Assembly (NCBI GenBank): GCA_029287335.1 | Contig: JARFRI010000237.1 | Location: 1-11,953, forward strand | Direction of reading: 5' to 3' | Source of the DNA: Phycisphaera sp. | Lineage (GTDB): Bacteria; Planctomycetota; Phycisphaerae; Phycisphaerales; Phycisphaeraceae | Length of the DNA: 11,953 nucleotides | Part shown: positions 1 through 6,788 of the stretch, piece after piece | Position numbering within the stretch: the first letter of the stretch is position 1 | Layout: the number at the start of each line of letters is the position of its first letter | Program-made: the position numbers and the translations under genes | Notes under the pieces: model-generated | The model's input: only the letters and a program-made list of their open reading frames with translations | The model's database searches: none | What the model was told of the DNA's origin: nothing

Positions 1-1296
1 AACCTTTTGTCCATCGAGGATCGTCATCGAGGCACTGAGCACGACCAGCGTCCCCGGCTCTAACGGCGCTTTGAGCACAACCCACTGGGTGTCTTCAACA
101 CCAAACTGTGGGAATGTGCCTTCCAGATCAAAGGCGACCTCGACGGTCTGGCCCACAATTTGCCCATCGACGACGGTGCGGATCCGGCCTTCCTGGATCG
201 ATCGCGCGGGGAGGATGGTCTGCTGCTCTGGCTCGGCGGTATCGAGTTTGGCGAGGGTGAACGCCCCGGCCGAGAGCTTATAGGGTCCGGTGCCCTCGGC
301 GAAGTTGCGTAGCGGGATTCGAGACTGATCGACCTCGGCGAAGACGGTGAAGGTGCGTGTCGGATTGTTGGCCACGCCAAGGCGGGTGATCGTCGCGTTC
401 CATGGCGGGCAGTCGTCGGGGTGGCTGCGCGTGGTGAGGGAGACGTCGTCGCCGGTGGCGACGTAGCTTCGTGCGGAGGCGGGCAGTTGCATAGGCAACT
501 CGATAATGCGCGGGTCGATGATGCGCGCGACGCGTTGGCCTGGCGCGAGGTTCTCGCCGACTTCGATGTCGAGTGCTTCGATAATGCCATCGATCGGGCT
601 GGTGATGGTGGCGCGGGCGAGGTTGGCCTTGGCGGTGTCGCGGTCGGCCTGTGCTGCGGCCTGCTGGGCTTGGATACCGAGCAGCCGAGGGGGGATCGCG
701 TCGAGTTGCTGCTGGATACCGATCACCGCGCGCTCGGCATTGAGCAGCGTCCGCTGGGCGCGATCGACATCGGTCGGCGTGGCGGCACCATTGTTATTAC
801 GTTCGAGTTGGCGTTGATAGTCCGCTCTTGCCAGTTCGATGTCCTGTTCTTCGACCGCGAGTTGCTTCTTCAGGCTGGCTAAGTCGGTCTCGAGCAGTTT
901 GATCGTCGCATCGGTTTCTGCGATACGTTTTTCTGCAGCATTGAGCGTGTTGAGGAAATCGGTCGGGTCCAACTCGGCGAGGGTCTGGCCCTTGCTGACA
1001 ATTCGGCCGACCTCGATGTCGTTGGGCAGGCTGATGACCGTCGCACCGATCCGAGCGGGGACGTCTGCGGTTTCCTTGGCTTGCGTCGTGCCGTAGCCGC
1101 GCCATTGGCGGGCGACTTGGACGGGTTCGACGCGCATCACCTGTACCGCAACAGACAACTCATCTAGATCACTTTTACTGACCGTCGGTTTGGTCGCGAT
1201 GAGGTAAGCCATGACGCTGCACGCGATAATGAGGATCGCGAGGCCGACAAGCGTTCGGACCAGCATGGCGATGGTGTTGGGGCTGGGTTTATTCAT
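1..1296 (-). CDS. Periplasmic adaptor subunit of an efflux pump (HlyD/MFP family), 3' end cut by the window
   Basis: The frame stays open from an ATG at 1296 to base 1, giving 432 residues without a stop, so the C-terminus is missing. A short charged start is followed by one hydrophobic segment at about residues 12-35, which would be an inner-membrane anchor; no lipobox cysteine is seen. Residues about 77-112 (VPARIGATVISL, then GQTLAELDP) and 228-260 (RATITSPIDGII, then GENLAPGQ) are the two halves of a biotinyl-lipoyl-like domain. Between them, residues about 118-225 are rich in Ala, Gln, Glu and Leu and should form the alpha-helical hairpin. A beta-barrel region follows. Proteins of this family link an inner-membrane transporter, usually RND or ABC, to an outer-membrane channel. 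The transporter gene is presumably beyond the left edge. It is separated from ppc by 136 bases, so it may have its own promoter. Substrate is unknown. Confidence 0.9.
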   Translation of the reverse strand, partial: MNKPSPNTIAMLVRTLVGLAILIIACSVMAYLIATKPTVSKSDLDELSVAVQVMRVEPVQVARQWRGYGTTQAKETADVPARIGATVISLPNDIEVGRIVSKGQTLAELDPTDFLNTLNAAEKRIAETDATIKLLETDLASLKKQLAVEEQDIELARADYQRQLERNNNGAATPTDVDRAQRTLLNAERAVIGIQQQLDAIPPRLLGIQAQQAAAQADRDTAKANLARATITSPIDGIIEALDIEVGENLAPGQRVARIIDPRIIELPMQLPASARSYVATGDDVSLTTRSHPDDCPPWNATITRLGVANNPTRTFTVFAEVDQSRIPLRNFAEGTGPYKLSAGAFTLAKLDTAEPEQQTILPARSIQEGRIRTVVDGQIVGQTVEVAFDLEGTFPQFGVEDTQWVVLKAPLEPGTLVVLSASMTILDGQKV

Positions 1297-1432
1297 GCGT
1301 CAGGCCTGCCTGTCGTGAGTTCGTACAGTGTACCAATCTAGATTCAGGTGGTTGCAGGTTCACACGATCGCGCCGACGCTGAGCGGCGAAGTATCGGCTT
1401 GGAAACGATTGATGAATTAACAACTGTTGCGT
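1297..1432. other. Intergenic gap between ppc and the efflux adaptor gene
   Basis: This stretch should hold the end of the ppc transcript and the start signals of the adaptor gene. A perfect 11-base palindrome (GTACAGTGTAC, 1323-1333) lies about 27 bases upstream of the adaptor ATG and includes a TACACT that could serve as a -10 box; no good -35 box accompanies it. A weak stem (CGCCG ... CGGCG) lies near 1370-1388 but has no T-run, so I do not call it a terminator. Confidence 0.3.
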
Positions 1433-4156
1433 TCAGCCTGTGTTGCGCAGGCCTGCGGCAATAGCTTGGACGCTTTGTCGCAAGAGGTCGCCCTGCGGGT
1501 CAACCCCTCGGCGGATTAGCTCGACCTGGATCAGGTTGAGCGGGTCGATGTACGGGTTGCGGACACGGACCGAACGCTGCAACCAATCGATACCCGAGAG
1601 CAAGTCGTCGCGCTGGGCGGTGTCGAGTACGAGCGCGCGAGTGCGGTCGTACTCGGTACAGATCGTTTCGAACAGCCGCATGCTCTGGCCGTCGTTGACG
1701 AGTTCTGCGTAGTGCCTGGCGATCTGCATGTCGCACTTGGCCAGCGCCAACTCGGCGTTATGAATCATCCCGCGGAACATCGGCCAACCGGCGTACATCG
1801 CCCGGCGGGTCTTGAGGTCGATGCCGCTGAGGCCCGTCCCCAGGCCGTACCAGCCGGTGAGCAGATGGCGGTTTTGGGTCCAGGCAAACGTGTACGGGAT
1901 CGCGCGGAGGTCTTTGAGTTCGCGGGCGCCGCGTCGTCGGCTGGGGCGTGACCCGATGGGCATCGTCTCGATCGTATTGATCGGCGTGGCCTTGTCGAAG
2001 TAGGCAAGGAACGCAGGGTCGTCGCGCAGCGTGCGGTAACAAGCGGTGGATACTTGCGAGGCGTTGGCCAGTTGGTCCTTCCACGTCGGCTCAATCTTGT
2101 CCGCCGACTCGGCGCTGACCAGCAGCGTCGCCCAGGCGACCTGTTCGACGTGGCGGAAGGCGACTTCAGGATCGTCGTAACGTTCGGAGAGGACCTCGCC
2201 TTGTTCGGTGATACGGACTTTGTATCCGACGGCTTCGGGTGGCAGTGATAGCACGCCCCGCGCGGCCGGCCCACCGCCTCGGCCTAGTGCGCCGCCTCGG
2301 CCGTGGAACAGGACCAAGCCGATGCCGTGTTGTTTGGCGGTGGTGGCCAGTCGGGTTTGTGCGTCGAATAGGCCGTAGTTCGAGGCGAGATATCCGCCGT
2401 CCTTGCACGAGTCCGAGTAGCCGACCATGCACATCTGTCGGCCGCCCGTCGCTTGGACGTGGGCCATGTAGGGCTTACTGGAAAGCAGCGCATCAAGCGT
2501 CTGGTCAGCGTTGGCCAGGTCGTCGATGGTCTCGAACAGCGGCGCGATGGGCAGCATTGCTCGCGGCTGTTCGTAGCCGCGCAGTTTGGCGGCGAGTCGA
2601 CCCAACCAACCCATCGCCAGTACGTCGCTTGGGTCGTGCGTCATCGAGATGATCAGCGCCCCGAGTGCTTCGGTGCCCAAGTGCTCGGCTGCTTGCTCCA
2701 GCAAGACGAACAACTCGACGGTGTTGCGCGTCGGCTCGGTGAGATCGTCAAGCTTGAGCTGTTCTGTCTCAAGTGTGACGGCGCTGCTGAGTAGTGCTTG
2801 GCGCGCCATCTCGTCCATCGCGTTGTAGTCGGTCTTGGGGTCAAGCTTGCTGAGTACTTCCGCGATCGTGCTGTGCAGTTGTCGGGAGTCTTCGCGGATG
2901 TCCAGCCGGGCAAAGTGCAGGCCGAAGACAGCGATGCGGTCCTGCCAGCCCTGTACATCCCCGTCGGCCAACTCTTCGTGCCCGTTTTCACGCAAGGAGT
3001 CAGCGATGACTTGGAGGTCCGCAGACAACGCGGCCGAGTCGCGATAGGCCAAGTCATTGGCGCCTTGGACCGGGTCGGTTTCTGCGGCGGCGAGTAATCG
3101 GTGACGAATCACGCGCAGGGCTCGGCGGTACGTTTCATGCGGGCTGATCTGGTCGATCGACTCGTTGAGCTGGGGCCACTTCTCGCGGGCCTGCTTGATG
3201 ATCTCGCGGACCTCATCGTTCACGGGGTGGTGCTTGTCGGAGATGCTCAGCACGCGGGCCAGGTGCCGACAAAAGACCGCGTGTTTCTCGACGATGGCAC
3301 GGCGGAGGTGGACCAGTGTTTTACGCGTCACCTCGGGCGTGACGAACGGGTTGCCGTCACGGTCGCCTCCAATCCATGAGCCGAAGCGGACCACGACCGG
3401 CAGTATCGGCGTGTTGTCGGGGTAGGCTTGGCTGAGCGCTCGGCGGGTCGAGCGGCAGAGCTGGGGCACGACCTCCCAGAGCGACTCGACGACGAACAAG
3501 CTGCGGTCGACTTCTTCAAGGACGCTGGGCTTGTTGGGCCGAAGCGTGTCGGTCTCCCACAGGCAGTCCAGGTTGGCACGGATGCGTCGGACTAATTCGT
3601 CGCGCTCACGGTGGAGCATGTCCGGCCGATCAAGCTGGATCAAGTCGTCGCGCAGCCGACGCAGCGTCAAGCGGATGGTCTTGCGCTTGGCCTCGGTGGG
3701 GTGGGCGGTAAAGACCAGGTCGACATCAAGCTCATTGAGCATCTGCTGCATCTGCTCGGCACTGACGCCTTGATCTGCGAGTTTGGTAATCGCTTGGCCC
3801 AGAGATTGGTTGCGTGGGCCTGGCCAGGTGTCCTGCTCGCGCTCGCGCAGCACGCGGATGCGGTGGCGGTCCTCGGCAAGGTTGGCGAGGTCAAAGAAGC
3901 ACGCTAGCGCGCGCATCAGTTCACCCATCTCGTCCTCGGCCATCGCGGCGATGCGGTCGCGCAGCGTCTGATCGGCCAGGGCATCGCCATCACGTCGGCT
4001 TTTGGCCAACGCGCGGACCTCTTCGACCAGGTCGTATAGCCCATCGCTGCCGTGGGATTTAAGGACCTTGCCCAGTTCGTAGCCAAGCATGCGCACGTCG
4101 CGACGCAGTGGGAAGTCCGGCGGGGTGTCCGTCGTTTGTGTTTGGGTGTTATTCAT
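1433..4156 (-). CDS. ppc: Phosphoenolpyruvate carboxylase
   Basis: This cytoplasmic enzyme carboxylates PEP with bicarbonate to give oxaloacetate and phosphate, an anaplerotic entry to the TCA cycle. The 907-residue length is normal for bacterial PEPC. Catalytic landmarks are FTAHPTEA with His152 (E. coli His138), GGDRDGNP at 263-270, GYSDSCKDGG at 579-588, and FHGRGG with His618 and Arg620 (E. coli His579 and Arg581). LRAIPYTFAWTQNR lies at 750-763, and the chain ends in the typical RNTG. Residues matching the E. coli aspartate inhibitor site are present (Arg626, Lys807, Arg866, Asn905), so feedback inhibition by aspartate or malate is likely. The ATG at 4156 lies 12 bases after the carbonic anhydrase stop, with only a weak ribosome site, which suggests translation coupled to that gene. 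It is the last gene of the proposed bicarbonate operon. Confidence 0.98.
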   Translation of the reverse strand: MNNTQTQTTDTPPDFPLRRDVRMLGYELGKVLKSHGSDGLYDLVEEVRALAKSRRDGDALADQTLRDRIAAMAEDEMGELMRALACFFDLANLAEDRHRIRVLREREQDTWPGPRNQSLGQAITKLADQGVSAEQMQQMLNELDVDLVFTAHPTEAKRKTIRLTLRRLRDDLIQLDRPDMLHRERDELVRRIRANLDCLWETDTLRPNKPSVLEEVDRSLFVVESLWEVVPQLCRSTRRALSQAYPDNTPILPVVVRFGSWIGGDRDGNPFVTPEVTRKTLVHLRRAIVEKHAVFCRHLARVLSISDKHHPVNDEVREIIKQAREKWPQLNESIDQISPHETYRRALRVIRHRLLAAAETDPVQGANDLAYRDSAALSADLQVIADSLRENGHEELADGDVQGWQDRIAVFGLHFARLDIREDSRQLHSTIAEVLSKLDPKTDYNAMDEMARQALLSSAVTLETEQLKLDDLTEPTRNTVELFVLLEQAAEHLGTEALGALIISMTHDPSDVLAMGWLGRLAAKLRGYEQPRAMLPIAPLFETIDDLANADQTLDALLSSKPYMAHVQATGGRQMCMVGYSDSCKDGGYLASNYGLFDAQTRLATTAKQHGIGLVLFHGRGGALGRGGGPAARGVLSLPPEAVGYKVRITEQGEVLSERYDDPEVAFRHVEQVAWATLLVSAESADKIEPTWKDQLANASQVSTACYRTLRDDPAFLAYFDKATPINTIETMPIGSRPSRRRGARELKDLRAIPYTFAWTQNRHLLTGWYGLGTGLSGIDLKTRRAMYAGWPMFRGMIHNAELALAKCDMQIARHYAELVNDGQSMRLFETICTEYDRTRALVLDTAQRDDLLSGIDWLQRSVRVRNPYIDPLNLIQVELIRRGVDPQGDLLRQSVQAIAAGLRNTG

Positions 4157-4168
4157 GGTCTTTGCCGA

Positions 4169-4681
4169 TCAGCCGCATTCCACTTCGTGCAGTTGGCCGG
4201 TCGTGACATCATAAGTAAAGCCGCGGATCGTCGTGTCTTGAGGGATCCAAGGGTGTGATCGCAATCGGGCGACTTGATCCATGACATGACGATTCAGTTC
4301 GGTAAAAGCGTAAAAGTCCAGTGGCGTATGGTTGGTCGGCCCATACTTTTCGTTAAGTTGTTCGTGCAGGCCGTGGTCGGTGCAGGCCATCATGCCGCAG
4401 CCGGTATGGTTGATGACCATGATCTCTCGTGTGCTCAAGGCGTTGGTTGACACGATGGCTGATCGGAGAACATCGTCTGTCACGGTGCCACCCGCATTCC
4501 GGAGGATGTGGGCGTCGCCATAGTTCAGGCCTAGCGCGGTTTGGATATTGATCCGCGCGTCCATACATGCGATGACCAGCAGCTTGCGAAGCGGCGGGGC
4601 GCTAAGATCGGCACCGGTAAACGTTCGTGAATAGCCAACGTTGTGTTCGAGAACATGATCGATAGCAGAAGTCTGGTTCAT
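4169..4681 (-). CDS. Beta-class carbonic anhydrase
   Basis: The product interconverts CO2 and bicarbonate. At 170 residues it is a short beta-class enzyme. Zinc ligands are visible as Cys39 in CMDAR, His92 and Cys95 in HTGCG, and the Asp41-Arg43 pair of the CMDAR motif completes the classical active site. RNAGG at 61-65 is also typical of the family. I chose the ATG at 4681, 27 bases after the sbtB stop. A GGAG lies 14 bases before it, a long spacing. An in-frame TTG at 4705 would add eight residues but has no ribosome site. The gene sits between sbtB and ppc, 12 bases from ppc. Its likely job is to balance the bicarbonate pool, either by hydrating respiratory CO2 or by equilibrating imported bicarbonate for PEPC. 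No signal peptide is seen, so it should be cytoplasmic. Confidence 0.95.
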   Translation of the reverse strand: MNQTSAIDHVLEHNVGYSRTFTGADLSAPPLRKLLVIACMDARINIQTALGLNYGDAHILRNAGGTVTDDVLRSAIVSTNALSTREIMVINHTGCGMMACTDHGLHEQLNEKYGPTNHTPLDFYAFTELNRHVMDQVARLRSHPWIPQDTTIRGFTYDVTTGQLHEVECG

Positions 4682-4708
4682 GCATTTGGATTGTACTCCA
4701 AGCAAGAA

Positions 4709-5002
4709 TCAGTGCTTAAGCCACTGGGCATCACTGATCAAGCACATCCCGCCATAGCGTTCAAGCAGGGGTCTTGCGGCGTCGAGCAGCTTCTGTTCGA
4801 TCTCGGCGCCCGCCGCAACGATGATGTAGCAGTTGCGGTAGACGTTGGATAGCTCGTCGCCTGTCCGGTCGCCTCGATCGCCCGATCCCTGGACATCCCG
4901 GATCAGTGTGTAGCCGGTCGCTCCGACGGACTTGATCATCCGCACCAGTTCCGGGGTGTGGGCCGCGTCGATAACGAATTCAATTCGTTTGATTTGTTCC
5001 AT
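4709..5002 (-). CDS. sbtB: SbtB-like PII-family regulator of the bicarbonate transporter
   Basis: This 97-residue protein has the PII-like ferredoxin fold pattern: a first beta strand (IKRIEFVID), helix (TPELVRMIKSVG), the GATGYTLI segment at 27-34 that resembles GAKGYTVM of cyanobacterial SbtB, a Gly/Asp/Arg-rich T-loop at about 36-55, then strand, helix and strand. In cyanobacteria SbtB trimers bind adenine nucleotides including cAMP and gate SbtA. This copy ends at residue 97 and has no C-terminal extension with the cysteine pair (CGPxGC, the R-loop) found in many cyanobacterial SbtBs, so redox control of that type should be absent. Its ATG is 2 bases past the sbtA stop, and a GGAG at 5009-5012 lies within the end of sbtA, pointing to coupled translation. 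The pairing with sbtA is the strongest evidence for the name. Confidence 0.85.
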   Translation of the reverse strand: MEQIKRIEFVIDAAHTPELVRMIKSVGATGYTLIRDVQGSGDRGDRTGDELSNVYRNCYIIVAAGAEIEQKLLDAARPLLERYGGMCLISDAQWLKH

Positions 5003-5004
5003 GG

Positions 5005-5976
5005 CTAGCTCCAGAGCGACTGAATGATGCTGTAGTAAAGCGGGATGCCGATGATGACATTAAACGGGAAGGTGAGGCCCAGCGACATCGGCACGTAGAG
5101 GCTGGGATTGGCCTTGGGGATCGCCAGGCGGACTGCGGCGGGTACCGCAATGTAGCTCGCTCCACCGACCAGCACCGCTAACAGCAGTGCGTCTCCCTGT
5201 GAGGCACCTAGCAGCTTGGCGATCAGGATGCCCAGCATGGCATGTACCACCGCTGCGATGATCGAGAAGGCGATGAGGAAGACGCCCGAGGATTTGAGGT
5301 CTTTAATACGCCTCGCCGCGACCAGACCCATGTCCAGAAGGAACAGGCAGAGCACGCCCTTAAACGGGTCGTAGGCCAGAGGCTTGACGCTCTCCCATCC
5401 TTTTTCGCCGGTCGAGAAGCCGATGATCAGGCTGCCCATGAGCACCAGGACCGAGCCATTGAGAAAGGCCTCACGTCCAAGCGACCCCCAGTTCATCGGC
5501 TTACCCGTTTCACGATCACCCAACCAGCGGGCCAGCAGGACGCCGACAACAATTGCGGGCGACTCCATGAGTGCCATGGCCGCGATCATGTGTCCGCTGT
5601 ATTCGACGCCCTCGGATTTAAGGAAACTCACTGCGGTGATGAAGGTGACCGCCGAGACCGAGCCGTAGGTCGCGGCGATCGCCGCGGCGTCGTGTGCGGG
5701 CAGTTTCCACCGCAAGATCGCAAAGCACCAGAACGGGACGATGAAGGATGTCGCCGACGCCGCGCCAAGCATCCATAACACATCGATCGATAGATCACTC
5801 TCGGCGAGTTTGTGTCCCCCCTGAAAGCCGATTGCAAACAGCAGGTACAGCGAGAGGAAACGCGCGACCTGGGTCGGCATCTCTAGGTCCGATTTGACCA
5901 GCGTGGCAAACACCCCGAGCAGGAAAAACAGGATCGGTGGGCTCAGGAGGTTATCCAGAACAAGATCAAGATTCAT
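5005..5976 (-). CDS. sbtA: Sodium-dependent bicarbonate transporter, SbtA family permease
   Basis: This 323-residue protein is strongly hydrophobic, with about ten membrane segments in two similar halves. The Gly/Ser-rich stretch YGSVSAVTFITA at 104-115 matches the GAVSGSTMAAA region of cyanobacterial SbtA, and GGASYIAVPAAVRLAIPKANPS at about 271-292 matches the second half's SSSDISGPPTLRAGIPSANPS region; these two sites form the substrate pocket in the known family. SbtA imports bicarbonate with sodium across the inner membrane. Compared with the roughly 370-residue cyanobacterial protein, the central cytoplasmic loop is much shorter (about residues 150-170). Immediate pairing with sbtB supports the assignment. 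The ATG at 5976 follows hpf by 49 bases with only a weak ribosome site. Transport of another small anion cannot be ruled out from sequence alone. Confidence 0.92.
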   Translation of the reverse strand: MNLDLVLDNLLSPPILFFLLGVFATLVKSDLEMPTQVARFLSLYLLFAIGFQGGHKLAESDLSIDVLWMLGAASATSFIVPFWCFAILRWKLPAHDAAAIAATYGSVSAVTFITAVSFLKSEGVEYSGHMIAAMALMESPAIVVGVLLARWLGDRETGKPMNWGSLGREAFLNGSVLVLMGSLIIGFSTGEKGWESVKPLAYDPFKGVLCLFLLDMGLVAARRIKDLKSSGVFLIAFSIIAAVVHAMLGILIAKLLGASQGDALLLAVLVGGASYIAVPAAVRLAIPKANPSLYVPMSLGLTFPFNVIIGIPLYYSIIQSLWS

Positions 5977-6025
5977 GTGCGGCTCAAGTGTTGCCTAATG
6001 TCCAGCCCGCATGATACGGATCAAT

Positions 6026-6346
6026 TCAAGCCTTGTTGCGTCGGTCATGAAGTTTTGCGAGTTGTCGGCCAACGCGACGCTTGACCTTGTCCGCAATCAG
6101 ACTCACGTTAGCGTAAAGGTCCAGTCCCCGTCGTTGGTGACGGAACTTCATACCGTTGGTCAGGCTTACGACGACGCGACAGACCTGATCGACTCCGCCA
6201 CGCGGGCCGTTCTCGTCCTCAATGACAACTTCAACGCGCGAAACGCGTGAAGCATGTTGATCAAGGGCGGCATTGAGGCGTGCACGGATGTGGCTGCGGA
6301 TTGGTTCTGTCAGGTCGGCACCACGGCTGGCAATAATCATCTGCAT
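6026..6346 (-). CDS. hpf: Short HPF/RaiA-family ribosome hibernation factor
   Basis: The 106-residue product has the beta-alpha-beta-beta-beta-alpha layout of HPF/RaiA proteins: strand (MQMIIAS), helix (LTEPIRSHIRARLNAALDQH), strand (VSRVEVVIED), NGPRGGVDQVCRVVVSL, and a basic C-terminal helix (ADKVKRRVGRQLAKLHDRR). The family binds the 30S decoding region and inactivates or dimerises ribosomes in stationary phase or stress. This is the short form without the dimerising C-terminal domain. An AGGAG at 6353-6357, six bases before the ATG, is a strong ribosome site, and a near-consensus promoter lies about 40 bases upstream. It is probably the first gene of the transcript that continues into sbtA, sbtB, the carbonic anhydrase and ppc. 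That link is inferred from spacing alone. Confidence 0.88.
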   Translation of the reverse strand: MQMIIASRGADLTEPIRSHIRARLNAALDQHASRVSRVEVVIEDENGPRGGVDQVCRVVVSLTNGMKFRHQRRGLDLYANVSLIADKVKRRVGRQLAKLHDRRNKA

Positions 6347-6383
6347 GACGGACTCCTGATTTGGGATGAATTACATTACGCGA

Positions 6384-6400
6384 AATATACTTCATATATT
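6384..6400. promoter_or_regulatory. Inverted repeat overlapping the -10 box, candidate operator
   Basis: Perfect 6-base arms AATATA (6384-6389) and TATATT (6395-6400) flank a 5-base centre. One arm is the -10 box itself, so a dimer bound here would block RNA polymerase. The winged-helix gene whose stop is only 50 bases away is a natural candidate to bind it. AT-rich palindromes can arise by chance, so the operator role is an inference. Confidence 0.4.
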
Positions 6401-6412
6401 AAACGATGTCAA
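6384..6412 (-). promoter_or_regulatory. Sigma-70 type promoter for hpf and the bicarbonate operon
   Basis: Read on the minus strand there is a perfect TTGACA (6412-6407), a 17-base spacer, and TATATT (6389-6384). The hpf ATG lies 37 bases after the -10 box, so the leader would be about 30 bases and contains the AGGAG site. The surrounding 100-base gap is markedly AT-rich compared with the rest of the window. It is the best promoter match I can find here. Confidence 0.8.
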
Positions 6413-6449
6413 TCAAACGAACACTTTCTTTGTTGTCATTCTTTGTGGC

Positions 6450-6764
6450 TCAGACGCCTTTGCGCACCATATCAAGGAGATCTTTCACCTGGCGGTGGCC
6501 CTCAACAGGGTGGCGCAGAGATCGGCCTTCTTTGATCGTGTAGTGGTTGCATCGGCCGACACGCTTTCGAATCAAGACGCCGCCCTCTTCGAGTTCGAGC
6601 ACGATCTTTTGCACGGCCCGCTCGGTAATCCCAACCTTATTGGCGACCTCTCGCAGCAACATGTCAGGCTGCATCGCCAGACAGATCAGCACGTGCGAGT
6701 GGTTGGTCAGGAACGTCCAGTTCGAGGTCTTGGTCGTCGGCTTGTCGATGTTTGGCTCGGCCAT
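6450..6764 (-). CDS. Small winged helix-turn-helix transcriptional regulator (MarR/ArsR-like)
   Basis: This is a 104-residue single-domain DNA-binding protein. After a short disordered start, WTFLTNHSHVLICLAMQ is the first helix. LLREVANKVGITERAVQKIVLELEEGGVLIRKRVGR at about residues 36-71 contains the helix-turn-helix (VANKVGITERAVQKIV) and the recognition helix and wing, followed by CNHYTIK. A basic C-terminal helix contains HRQVKDLLDMV. No ligand-binding domain or metal-binding cysteine cluster is visible. It is 24 bases downstream of purK on the same strand and may be transcribed with it. It precedes the promoter of the hpf-sbtA-sbtB-CA-ppc genes, so it may control that operon. Its effector and target are unknown. 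The start has only a weak ribosome site (GAGA). Confidence 0.8.
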   Translation of the reverse strand: MAEPNIDKPTTKTSNWTFLTNHSHVLICLAMQPDMLLREVANKVGITERAVQKIVLELEEGGVLIRKRVGRCNHYTIKEGRSLRHPVEGHRQVKDLLDMVRKGV

Positions 6765-6788
6765 AAGTGGTCTCGTTGTTAATTCATC

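Noticed and set aside
60..1105. Several open frames overlapping the efflux adaptor gene on both strands
   Set aside because: The adaptor frame runs unbroken through the region with full domain structure, so the others are shadows.
4682..4705. TTG start adding eight residues to the carbonic anhydrase
   Set aside because: No ribosome site precedes it, and the ATG at 4681 gives a family-like start; the choice is not fully certain.
5242..5778. 178-codon open frame antisense to sbtA
   Set aside because: The composition is charged and low in hydrophobic order, with no motif; sbtA on the other strand is clearly real.
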